DNA of 64,000 nt from Catenuloplanes atrovinosus (GTDB lineage Bacteria; Actinomycetota; Actinomycetes; Mycobacteriales; Micromonosporaceae). The position numbers were made by a program, and so were the translations under genes. Each line of letters begins with the position of its first letter. The stretch's first letter is position 1. A model generated the notes under the pieces. The model saw only the letters and a program-made list of their open reading frames with translations, was not told the DNA's origin and did not search any database. Positions 29,011-37,021 of the stretch are shown here, piece by piece. Location: positions 7,072,501 to 7,136,500 of the forward strand of contig NZ_JAVDYB010000001.1 in NCBI RefSeq assembly GCF_031458235.1. The letters are read 5' to 3'.

Positions 29011-30230
29011 GCCTCCAGCGTGAAGCCGCCGCCCGGCTCGCGGCGATGATCGAGTCGTCCACCGGCCAGTGTGGCACGCTCGGCCAGCCCGACGAGACCG
29101 GTCCCCGCACCGGGGATGCCGGACGCGCCGCCCCCGACCGGCGCGGGATTCCGTACCGTGATCGACAGGCCCTTGCCCGGCGCACCGCCGACCGTGACCG
29201 TGACCAGCGCGCCCGGCGCGTGCTTGCGCGCGTTCGTCAACCCCTCCTGGACCAGCCGGTACGCCGTGCGCCCGACCATGTCCGGCGGGTTCCCGCCGTC
29301 GGCCGGCAGTTCCAGCGCGACCCGGGTCCCCGCGGCGCGGGACTCCTCGACCAGCGTGGTCAGGTCCGCGAGCGTCGGCTGCGGCCGCTCCGGATCGCCG
29401 TCCGCCGCGGGCTCGCGCAGCACGCCGATCACCTCGCGCAGGTCCTGCAACGCCTGGTGCGCGCTGGCCCGGATCACGCCCGCCGCCTTCGCGACCTCGG
29501 TGGCCGGCGCGTCCGGCCGGATCTCCAGCGCGCCCGCGTGCAGGCTGAGCAGCGAGATCCGGTGCGCGAGCACGTCGTGCATCTCACGCGCGATCCGGGC
29601 GCGCTCCAGCTGCCGGGCCTGGGCCACGCGCAGTTGCTGCTCGGACTCGGCGCGCTCGGCCCGGTCCCGCAGCGAGCGGACCAGCAGCCGCCGGGACCGC
29701 AGCAGCGAGCCCCAGAGCAACAGGATCACGGAGCCGCCCACGATCCAGGCCACGGTCTGCCAGTAGCCGACGCCGGGATCGGGCCGCGCCCACGCGTACA
29801 CCAGGCCGGGTGCGGCGTTGGCGGCGGTGAGCGCGGCCGCGACCGGGAAGCGCCGGTGCACCGCCACGGTGAACAGGATGATCAGGGCCGCGCCGCCGCT
29901 GGCCGCGGAGAACAGGCCGAGCGGCACGCAGATCACCGCCAGCATGGCCGACTTGCTCCGCCGCCACCACAGCGCCACGGACATCGCCAGGCCCGGCACC
30001 AGGTCGGCCCAGGCCAGCCACGCCGAGCCGTAGATCCGGCCGGCGTCCGCCGCCTCCTGCCAGACCAGCTCCTCCATGGTGGTGAGGAACACCCAGGCCA
30101 GCGCGAAGAGGAAGGCCACGATGTCCACCACCCAGTCGCGGGTGGTACGCGGGCGGACCGGTTCGTCCTCGTCCAGCGCGCCGAGCGCGCCGAGCAGCGA
30201 CCAGCGGTCCTCGTTCGTGGAGGTCGCCAT
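28986..30230 (-). CDS. NarL-type sensor histidine kinase (HisKA_3)
   Basis: 414 residues. The N-terminal half has about six transmembrane helices in roughly residues 28-185 and no large outer domain, so it may sense membrane state. A coiled coil leads into HisKA_3 with the phospho-His in ARIAREMHDVLAHRISLL. The ATPase has GRTAYRLVQEGLTNARKHAP and a Gly-rich lid GAGTGLVGLAERA. This layout is typical of kinases paired with NarL regulators and ABC-2 exporters in actinobacteria (DesK-like). It is divergent from the ABC genes at 30362-32076. Confidence 0.94.
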   Translation of the reverse strand: MATSTNEDRWSLLGALGALDEDEPVRPRTTRDWVVDIVAFLFALAWVFLTTMEELVWQEAADAGRIYGSAWLAWADLVPGLAMSVALWWRRSKSAMLAVICVPLGLFSAASGGAALIILFTVAVHRRFPVAAALTAANAAPGLVYAWARPDPGVGYWQTVAWIVGGSVILLLWGSLLRSRRLLVRSLRDRAERAESEQQLRVAQARQLERARIAREMHDVLAHRISLLSLHAGALEIRPDAPATEVAKAAGVIRASAHQALQDLREVIGVLREPAADGDPERPQPTLADLTTLVEESRAAGTRVALELPADGGNPPDMVGRTAYRLVQEGLTNARKHAPGALVTVTVGGAPGKGLSITVRNPAPVGGGASGIPGAGTGLVGLAERATLAGGRLDHRREPGGGFTLEAWLPWPTI

Positions 30231-30268
30231 GCCCTCAGGCTACGGCCGGGCACCATCGCCCGGACACC

Positions 30269-30301
30269 GACCAAAGTCGAGGCGGGAACGCGACTTTGGT
30301 C
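30269..30301. promoter_or_regulatory. Operator candidate between two-component genes and ABC exporter
   Basis: GACCAAAGTCG (30269-30279) and CGACTTTGGTC (30291-30301) form a perfect 11-bp inverted repeat with an 11-base spacer (22 bp centre to centre). It lies between the kinase start (30230) and the exporter start (30362). NarL-type regulators bind such dyads, so it is probably the site of the regulator at 28333-29010. Confidence 0.7.
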
Positions 30302-30361
30302 GCGCGGACGTCAACCGCGGACCGACGCGGGCGACCGGGTGGCTCGGCCAGGCTGATAGCC

Positions 30362-31276
30362 ATGATTACCGCTGACCACCTGACGAAACGGTACGGCGCG
30401 CACACCGCCGTCGACGATGTCTCGTTCACCTGCGAGCCCGGCACGGTCACCGGCTTCCTCGGCCCGAACGGCGCGGGCAAGTCCACCACCATGCGCATGA
30501 TCTGCGGGCTGACGCCGCCGTCTGCGGGCGGCGCGACCGTGGCGGGCGTACCGTTCCGGCAGTTGGACAACCCGGGCCGGCGGATCGGCGTGCTGCTGGA
30601 CGCGTCCGCGCAGCACGGCGGCCGTACCGGCCGGGAGGCGCTGACCCTGGCCGCGATGACCATGGGCGTGCCGCGGTCCCGGGTAGCGGCCGTGCTCGAC
30701 CTGGTCGGGCTGGACGACAAGGCCGCGCGCAAGCGGGTGGGGCAGTACTCGCTCGGCATGCGCCAGCGGCTCGGCCTGGCACACGCGATGCTCGGCGAGC
30801 CCGGCATCCTCATCCTCGACGAGCCGGCGAACGGGCTGGACCCGGAGGGCATCTTCTGGATGCGCGGGCTGCTGCGCGACTTCGCCGACGGGGGCGGCAC
30901 CGTGCTGCTCTCCTCCCACCTGCTGCGCGAGGTCGAGGCGGTCGCGGACCGGCTGGTGATGATCGGCGGCGGGCGGATCGTGGCCCAGGGCGACAAGACC
31001 GAGCTGCTGGCCGGCGACCGGACGCTGGTCCGCTCGGTCGACCCGGCCGCGCTGGCCGCGGCGCTGGACAAGGCCGGTCTCACCTACACGCGTACCCAGG
31101 ACGGCGCGCTGCTGGTCAGCGCGGAGCCGGGCGCGATCGGCCGGGCCGCGGCCGAGAACAACGTGGTGTTGCTGGAACTCCGGCCGGCCGACGGTGGCGG
31201 TCTGGAGCAGATGTTCCTCAGCCTGACGGCCGCCGCGGCCGGTGCGGGCGACGCTGCCAAGGAGGGCGCGCGATGA
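30362..31276 (+). CDS. ABC-2 exporter ATP-binding protein
   Basis: 304 residues from ATG 30362. Walker A GPNGAGKST (about 38-46), Q loop, signature YSLGMRQRLGLA, Walker B ILILDEPANGLDPEG and switch His in LLSSHLLREVE are all intact. A C-terminal regulatory extension follows the ATPase. The protein drives the membrane protein encoded next, with which it overlaps by four bases (ATGA). This class exports antibiotics, peptides or lipids and often gives resistance. It is divergent from a NarL-type two-component system that probably senses the same stress. Confidence 0.94.
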   Translation: MITADHLTKRYGAHTAVDDVSFTCEPGTVTGFLGPNGAGKSTTMRMICGLTPPSAGGATVAGVPFRQLDNPGRRIGVLLDASAQHGGRTGREALTLAAMTMGVPRSRVAAVLDLVGLDDKAARKRVGQYSLGMRQRLGLAHAMLGEPGILILDEPANGLDPEGIFWMRGLLRDFADGGGTVLLSSHLLREVEAVADRLVMIGGGRIVAQGDKTELLAGDRTLVRSVDPAALAAALDKAGLTYTRTQDGALLVSAEPGAIGRAAAENNVVLLELRPADGGGLEQMFLSLTAAAAGAGDAAKEGAR

Positions 31277-32076
31277 CCGGGACCGTGGAGATGGAACGGC
31301 CGGCCACGATGCCGGCCTCGCACGACGGCCGCGGCCACAAGCGCCCCTCGCTGCTCACGCTGACCGGGGTGGAGCTGCGCAAACTCGCGGACACCCGGGC
31401 CGGCCTCTGGCTGCTGATCGTGATCGCGCTCGGCGTGGTGCTGACGCACGTGGTCATGCTGGCCACCGCGGAGCCGCGCAGCACCGCGAACTTCGCCGCC
31501 CTGATGGGCTTCGCGCAGATCCCGGTGAGCATCCTGCTGCCGGTGCTGGGCATCCTGGCGATGACCGGCGAGTGGACCCAGCGGACCGCGCTGACCACGT
31601 TCGCGCTGGTTCCGGCGCGGGGCCGGGTGGTCGCCGCGAAGCTGCTGGCCGCGGTCGTGATCGCGCTGATCACCACGGCGGTGACCGCGGGCACGTCCGC
31701 GCTGGCGAACGTGGTGGCGATCGCGGTGGACGGGGACGGCTCCTGGACGCTCGAGCCGGAGGCACTGCTCGGCTTCGTGGCGCTGGAGATCGCGTACATC
31801 CTGATGGGGTCCGCGTTCGGCGCGCTGCTGCTCAACTCGCCGCTGGCGATCGTGCTCTACTTCGTGGTCCCGACGTTGTGGTCCACGCTCGGCGCCATGA
31901 TCTCCCAGCTGCGGAGCGCGGCGGCGTGGCTGGACATGAACACGACGTCCATGCCGATCGGCAACCCGGACGTGACGTCCGGCGAGTGGGCCCGGTTCGG
32001 AGTGTCGGCCCTGGTCTGGGTGGCGGTCCCGCTGTTCTTCGGCGCGCTCCGGATCATGCGCCGCGAGGTGAACTGA
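31273..32076 (+). CDS. ABC-2 exporter permease
   Basis: 267 residues with six hydrophobic helices: LWLLIVIALGVVLTHVVML near residue 50, then helices at about 75-97, 125-150, 160-180, 187-205 and 240-258. The pattern fits the ABC-2 type permease family. The start overlaps the ATPase gene in ATGA, so the two are coupled and form the exporter. A strong hairpin follows the stop at 32092-32126. The substrate is unknown. Confidence 0.92.
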   Translation: MTGTVEMERPATMPASHDGRGHKRPSLLTLTGVELRKLADTRAGLWLLIVIALGVVLTHVVMLATAEPRSTANFAALMGFAQIPVSILLPVLGILAMTGEWTQRTALTTFALVPARGRVVAAKLLAAVVIALITTAVTAGTSALANVVAIAVDGDGSWTLEPEALLGFVALEIAYILMGSAFGALLLNSPLAIVLYFVVPTLWSTLGAMISQLRSAAAWLDMNTTSMPIGNPDVTSGEWARFGVSALVWVAVPLFFGALRIMRREVN

Positions 32077-32091
32077 CCCTGGGGGTGCGGG

Positions 32092-32126
32092 GCGGCTGCC
32101 GGGCCCGGTTCGGGCCCGGCAGCCGC
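32092..32126. terminator. Strong bidirectional terminator hairpin
   Basis: A perfect 15-bp stem (32092-32106 with 32112-32126, starting GCGGCTGCCGGGCCC) with a 5-base loop, between the convergent stops of the ABC permease and the YhgE/Pip gene. It can serve both strands. Confidence 0.85.
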
Positions 32127-32133
32127 GTGCCGT

Positions 32134-34200
32134 CTACAGCACCACCTCGGGCTTGATCCGGGCCACCGTCCAGACCCGGTGGCGGCGGGCGCCGAGCGCC
32201 GTGAGCAGCAGCGCGACCAGCAGGTACGCCGTCAGGATGGAGACCGCGCGGCCGACCGCCATCGCGTCGCCGCCGTACATCAGGTGGCGCAGGCCCTCGA
32301 CCGAGTAGCTCATCGGCAGCACGTGGTGCAGGCCGTGCAGCGGGGCCGGGATGGTCTGCCACGGGAACGTTCCGCCCGCGCTGACCAGCTGCAGCACCAT
32401 CAGCACCAGGCCGAGGAACTGGCCGACCGCGCCCAGCCAGGCGTTCAGCATGTGGATGATCGCGATGAACGTGGCCGAGGCCAGCATCATGAACGCGGCC
32501 ATGCCGGCCGGGTGCACCGGGTCGACGCGCAGCGCCAGCATCACCACCGCGAAGAGCAGGCCCATCTGCACGGCGCCGAGCAGCGCGGGGGCCAGCCAGC
32601 CGCCGACCGCCACCCGCAGCCCGGACTGGTTCGCGGCCATCGCGCGGGTGGAGAGCGGCCGGACCAGCAGGAACAGCACGTACCCGCCGATCCACGCGGC
32701 CAGCGACAGGAAGAACGGCGCGAGCCCGGCGCCGTAGTTCGCGGCCTCGTTCTGCCGGACGGTGTGCACGTCGACCGGGTCCGCGATGGTCCCCGCCGTG
32801 GCGGTACGGGTGGCGTCGTCCAGGTTCGGGATCTCGGCCAGGCCGCCGCGCAGCCCGGAGGCGAGGTCGCGGGCGTTGCCGGCGAGCGTGCCGAGCCCCT
32901 GCTCCAGGTCGGCGGAGCCGTCGGCGATCTTCGCGGCGCCGGTGGCGGAGGCCGCGATGCCGTCCCGGAGCGCGACCGCGTCGTCGCTGATCGACGAGCT
33001 GCCGTCCGCCAGCCGGGTGGCGCCGGCGGTCAGCGCGGCGGCGCCGGTCGCGGCCTCGCCGAGGCCGGCGGTGAGCCCGGGCACGGCCGTGGCCAGCGCC
33101 GCCGCGTCGCTGTCGACCTGGTCCGCGCCGAGCGCGAGCGAGTCGAGGCGGGTGGCGAGCGCGGCCGTGTTCGCGCGTGAGATGGCCAGCGCGGTGCGGG
33201 CCTCGGCCAGCCGGGCACCGATCGCCTCGGCCTCGTCCGCGGGCACGCCGAGCGCGGTCAGCCGCGCCGCGTCCGCGTCCAGCGCGCTGAGCGTGGCCTC
33301 GTCCGGGCCGGCGAGCGCGACCGCGGCGACGGCGGCCTCGCGGGCGCCGGCCGCGACGGAGGCGGCGCCGTCCGCGAGCGCCCGCGCCGTGTCCGGCAAC
33401 GTGGCGGATGAGGTGCGCAGCGTGCCCAACTCGCCCGCCAGGTCGTCCGCGTCGGTGGCCAGGCCCCGGGCGCCGGCGCCACCGGCCTGCGCGACCGCGG
33501 CCAGGTCACGCGCGCCGGCGAGCAGGTCGTGGTCGCCGCCGGCCAGCTTCGCACTGCGGTCCGCCAGCTTCTCCGCGCCGTCGTGGGCCTTGCCGGCGCC
33601 CTCGGCGAGCGTGTCCGCGCCGTCCGCCGCCTGGGAGGTCCGCTGGTAGATGTGCTGGAAGCCGAGCAGGAACCGCTCCGCGGCCCGGCTGCCGACCTCG
33701 TGGGACAGCGACTCCTGGACGCGCGTGGCGACCTGCGCAGCGATCGTGTGCACCAGGTAGTTGTTGGCGTCGTTCGTGGTCAGCACGATGGTGCCCTGGC
33801 GCGGCGGGCCGCCGGACTCGACCGCCTCGGTGGTGGAGATCAGCGAGGCGGAGAAGTCGGCCGGGATGCGCAGCGCGAAGTCGAACTCGCCGTCCCGCAC
33901 GCCGGCCTCCGCGGCCTCCGCGGTGGTCCGCCGCCAGTCGAACGTGCCGTCGGAGATCAGTTCGGCACCGACCCGCGCGCCGGCCTGCATCAGCGTGCCG
34001 TCCCGCTGGGTGGCCCCGACGTCGTCGACGACCAGCGCGGCCGGCACCCGGTCGAGCCGCTCGTACGGGTCCGCGTTCGCGTAGAGGTACAGCCCGCCGT
34101 AGAGCAGCGGCACCGCGGCCAGCGCCAGCACCACCAGCGTGGGCGCGCGGCCCGCGGTGAGCCTGCGCAGCTCCGAGACGGCCAACCGGACAGCACTCAC
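32134..34200 (-). CDS. YhgE/Pip-type membrane protein (ABC-2-like)
   Basis: 688 residues from GTG 34200, preceded by GAGGAGAG. One N-terminal transmembrane helix (about 20-40, LVVLALAAVPLLYGGLYLYA) is followed by a long outer domain with heptad-like Ala-rich coiled coils (about 180-470), then about six C-terminal helices (about 490-685) of the ABC-2/YhgE type. YhgE/Pip proteins include phage-infection protein and the ESX/type VII membrane factor EsaA, and some lie beside small ABC ATPases. Here the start overlaps the stop of an acyl-CoA-synthetase/ABC-ATPase-like fusion in GTGA, so the two are very likely partners. Possible role: lipid or glycolipid export; this is inference. Confidence 0.9.
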   Translation of the reverse strand: MSAVRLAVSELRRLTAGRAPTLVVLALAAVPLLYGGLYLYANADPYERLDRVPAALVVDDVGATQRDGTLMQAGARVGAELISDGTFDWRRTTAEAAEAGVRDGEFDFALRIPADFSASLISTTEAVESGGPPRQGTIVLTTNDANNYLVHTIAAQVATRVQESLSHEVGSRAAERFLLGFQHIYQRTSQAADGADTLAEGAGKAHDGAEKLADRSAKLAGGDHDLLAGARDLAAVAQAGGAGARGLATDADDLAGELGTLRTSSATLPDTARALADGAASVAAGAREAAVAAVALAGPDEATLSALDADAARLTALGVPADEAEAIGARLAEARTALAISRANTAALATRLDSLALGADQVDSDAAALATAVPGLTAGLGEAATGAAALTAGATRLADGSSSISDDAVALRDGIAASATGAAKIADGSADLEQGLGTLAGNARDLASGLRGGLAEIPNLDDATRTATAGTIADPVDVHTVRQNEAANYGAGLAPFFLSLAAWIGGYVLFLLVRPLSTRAMAANQSGLRVAVGGWLAPALLGAVQMGLLFAVVMLALRVDPVHPAGMAAFMMLASATFIAIIHMLNAWLGAVGQFLGLVLMVLQLVSAGGTFPWQTIPAPLHGLHHVLPMSYSVEGLRHLMYGGDAMAVGRAVSILTAYLLVALLLTALGARRHRVWTVARIKPEVVL

Positions 34201-36656
34201 GATCTCTCCTCGGTGTGACGGCCGGCCGCCCCCGCGCGGCGGCCGAGCGGCTCCGTGTCGCGGACGGACGGCTCCGGATCGCCGGCGATCGCGGCGGCAC
34301 CCAGCTCCCGGCGGCGCACCCGGCCGATGCTGAATCCGCCGGTCCCGGCCGGCGCCTCGGGATCGGCGTTGCCGAGCCCGACCGCGGGCAGTCCGAGCAG
34401 CTCCGCCGAGCCGTCGGTGCACTGGACGAGCACGCCGTAGCCGCGGGCCGCGAACACGCCGGCCAGGTCCCACCAGGCGCCGGGACCGCCGCCGTGCCGG
34501 TCGGGCAGCGTGAGCACGAGCACGCTGACGCCGGGGCGCAGCGCGGCCAGTTCGGCCAGCACCCGGGTACGAACCGGGCCCGGCACGTGCTCGGTGCGGG
34601 TCTCCGCGTAGACCAGCGCACCGTGCCGGTCCAGCCACTCGCGGACGGCGCGGCGCCCGGCCTTCGCCCTGGCCATGGAGAGCTCCTCGCCGACCACGGT
34701 GGCCAACGGCAGCATCTCGTCCGGCTCGCTGACACCGGGCACGTCGACCAGGGCGACGACCTGGCGCAGCCGCCGCCCGGAGCGCTCGCCGTCCAGCGTG
34801 ACCTCGCCGCCGTCCGGGTCGAGCCGGCCGCCGAGCGCCAGCGCGAGCGCGGTGTGGCCGTGGCCGGGCGGCCCGGCGACCGCGACCCGCCGGCCGGTGA
34901 CCACGCCGACGCTGGTCGGGCGCAGCAGCGTGCCGTGCGGTCCCCGGACGGTGAGCGCGCGGGCCTCGATGGTGAGCGCGTCGACCGGGTCCTCCAGCAC
35001 CACCTGCGGCGTCGTCTCGATCGCGTACAGCCGCTCGATCTGCGCGGCGAACAGCGCGTCGAGCAGGCGGCGGCGCGGGCGCAGCGCGGGCGTGAGGTGG
35101 CCGGCCCGGCGGGACAGGCCACCGGGCAGGATCTCGAACCGGCGGATCTGCTCGGCCGCGGAGGCGCGCGCGTTGGCCGCGTCGATCGCCACCCGGATCG
35201 CCTCGATGACGCGCGGGTCGCCGACCGGGTCCTCGATGCCGGGGAACGCGCGCCGGACCGCGCTCTCCTCCAGCGCGATCAGCGCGGCCACGTACGGGCG
35301 GCGGTCGCCGACGGCCAGGCAGTGCGCCACCAGCGGGTGCGCGCGGACCGCCTCCTCCAGCGCGACCGCGGCGACCCGGCGGCCGGAGCGCAGCGTGATC
35401 ATGTCCTCCACGTTGCCGAGGATGCGCAGGTAGCCGTCGTCGTCGAGGGCGCCGAGGTCGCCGGTGTGCAGCCAGCCGGACGCGTCCACCACCGGGTCGC
35501 GGTCCACCTCGGACGGCCCGTCGTAGCCGCCGAACACGCCGGGACCGCGCACGTAGATCTCGCCGTCCGGGCTGACCCGCACCTCGACGCCGGGCAGCGG
35601 CGTGCCGACCGTGCCGGGCCGGTACAGCGCGGGCGTGTTGAGCGTGACCGCCGCGGTGGCCTCGGTCAGCCCGTAGCCGGCCAGCAGCGGCACGCCGGCG
35701 CCCCGGTACAGCTTCGCCAGCCGGTCGCTGACCGGCGCACCTCCGGTGATCACGCACTCCATCCGGCCGCCGAGCGCGTCCCGCAGCGCCGCGTAGGCCC
35801 GCTTGTGCCGCGACCGGCGCAGGCGCCCGCGCAACCGGCCCGGCTCGGCCAGCGCGGCCCGCTCCGCCGCGTCGTCGTCGCCGAGGTGGCGACCCCACAG
35901 GTGCTCGAAGAAGCGCGGCGGCGCCGCGAGCACGGACGGCCGCAGCTCCGCGAGGTCGGCGAGGATCCGGTCCGGCCCGGTGTGAGCCAGCCGGACGCCG
36001 CCGATCAGCGCCGCGAGCTGCACCACCCGGCCGAAGATGTGCGACAGCGGCAGCGCGGTGAGGACCGTACCCGGGTCACCGCCGAACAGCTGCGGCAGCG
36101 CGTCCCGGACCGCGCGGGCAGCGGCGTCCAGGTTCGCGTGCGTGAGCCGGCAGGCCGCGGGCCGCCCGCTGACGCCGGACGTGTACACCACGGTGGCGAC
36201 CGCACCGGACGGCATCGCGGCCGGCGGAATCACGCCGAGCGTCGGCACGTCCAGCGCGGACAGCGGCGCGAGCGGCCCGTCCCCCGGCTGCCACGCGTGC
36301 CCCAGCCCGGCCGCCGCGACCCGCTCCGCGAGCACCGGATCGGTCCCGGTCACCACGCAGGCCGCGGCCCCGCAGCAGCGCAGCATCCAGTCGAGTTGCT
36401 CGCCCGGCACCTCCTCCTGCAACGCCACCGGGATCGCGCCGATCCACCAGGCCGCGAGGTCCGTGAGCGCCCACTCCGGCCCCGGCGGCCCGAGAATCGC
36501 GATCCGGTCCCCCGCGCCGAGCCCGGCCGCCAGCAGCCCGCCCGCCCGCTTGCTGATCCGGGCCTGCAACTCGGCGGGCGCGAGTTCGCGCCAACCGGCG
36601 ACGGTCCGTTCGCACAGGAGGGCGCGCTCCGGCCACCGCTGCGCCGACACCGCCAC
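34197..36656 (-). CDS. Acyl-CoA-synthetase-like protein fused to a degenerate ABC ATPase
   Basis: 819 residues. Residues about 1-545 match long-chain acyl-CoA ligases: phosphate loop VVYTSGVSGRPAACRLTHAN (about 155-174), YGLTEATAAV, HTGDLGALDDDGYLRILG. Key changes: the loop Lys is Ala, the usual GRxKE motif is GNVED (about 415), and the C-terminal catalytic Lys of the family is Arg in LTPALRPRRR (about 525). Residues about 565-790 look like an ABC ATPase: AVAGPPGHGHTALALAL at about 592 has His for the Walker A Lys, no LSGGQ signature is visible, and the Walker-B-like strand is VLVLTLPDRH. Both halves may be non-catalytic or altered. It is coupled by GTGA to the YhgE/Pip gene. Confidence 0.85.
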   Translation of the reverse strand: MAVSAQRWPERALLCERTVAGWRELAPAELQARISKRAGGLLAAGLGAGDRIAILGPPGPEWALTDLAAWWIGAIPVALQEEVPGEQLDWMLRCCGAAACVVTGTDPVLAERVAAAGLGHAWQPGDGPLAPLSALDVPTLGVIPPAAMPSGAVATVVYTSGVSGRPAACRLTHANLDAAARAVRDALPQLFGGDPGTVLTALPLSHIFGRVVQLAALIGGVRLAHTGPDRILADLAELRPSVLAAPPRFFEHLWGRHLGDDDAAERAALAEPGRLRGRLRRSRHKRAYAALRDALGGRMECVITGGAPVSDRLAKLYRGAGVPLLAGYGLTEATAAVTLNTPALYRPGTVGTPLPGVEVRVSPDGEIYVRGPGVFGGYDGPSEVDRDPVVDASGWLHTGDLGALDDDGYLRILGNVEDMITLRSGRRVAAVALEEAVRAHPLVAHCLAVGDRRPYVAALIALEESAVRRAFPGIEDPVGDPRVIEAIRVAIDAANARASAAEQIRRFEILPGGLSRRAGHLTPALRPRRRLLDALFAAQIERLYAIETTPQVVLEDPVDALTIEARALTVRGPHGTLLRPTSVGVVTGRRVAVAGPPGHGHTALALALGGRLDPDGGEVTLDGERSGRRLRQVVALVDVPGVSEPDEMLPLATVVGEELSMARAKAGRRAVREWLDRHGALVYAETRTEHVPGPVRTRVLAELAALRPGVSVLVLTLPDRHGGGPGAWWDLAGVFAARGYGVLVQCTDGSAELLGLPAVGLGNADPEAPAGTGGFSIGRVRRRELGAAAIAGDPEPSVRDTEPLGRRAGAAGRHTEERS

Positions 36657-36740
36657 AACCGGCAGCGTAAGCCGGATCTAAGCCCTATACCGCGCGAATC
36701 GTCCTAACCGGCCACAGGCCGAAATCCTGTGCTAAAGGCC

Positions 36741-36810
36741 TTCCTTTCCCACTCCCGGCGTGGTCCCGCGGGCACCGCTCGGCCGTGGCCGGCCTCCCTG
36801 CCGGTTCCGC
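36741..36810 (-). repeat. Dispersed palindromic repeat, copy B
   Basis: In reverse, 36764-36802 matches the 40-base core at 36972-37011 with a few changes (GGCCACGG for CGCCCGCGG and one C for G). The extension GACCACGCCGGGAGTGGG at 36750-36767 is shared with copy D and with the sequence on the far side of the IS110 element. It lies 85 bases after (upstream on the plus strand of) the start of the fusion gene, in the gap ahead of the IS. Confidence 0.75.
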
Positions 36811-36853
36811 ATCCCCGAACCCCAGCACCGCAGAGGGGTGGGCCTCGATGACT

Positions 36854-36906
36854 ACTGATACGTAGAGCACGTAGACAGCGCCTCCTGACGTGCTCTACGT
36901 ATCAGT
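36854..36906. repeat. Perfect 19-bp inverted repeat
   Basis: ACTGATACGTAGAGCACGT (36854-36872) is perfectly repeated in reverse at 36888-36906, with a 15-base loop. It is AT-richer than its surroundings. It lies in the gap between the fusion gene start (36656) and the repeat carrying the IS. It has no open frame and no U-tract, so it may be an operator, a terminator-like hairpin or the end of a lost element. Confidence 0.8.
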
Positions 36907-36971
36907 AACCAGTGGATCATCCGCGTGAGGCGCCGGAAGTCGCGTGGTTTTGGGTGACCGCCCGCGGGACA

Positions 36972-37011
36972 GGCAGGGAGGCCGCCCGCGGCCGACCGGT
37001 GCCCGCGGGAG
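36972..37011 (+). repeat. Dispersed palindromic repeat, copy C, left part (split by IS110)
   Basis: 40 bases identical to copy A (27490-27529, reversed). The repeat stops at the AG at 37010-37011, where the IS110 element begins, and resumes at 38512 on the other side of it. Confidence 0.85.
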
Positions 37012-37021
37012 TTGCTCTGTG

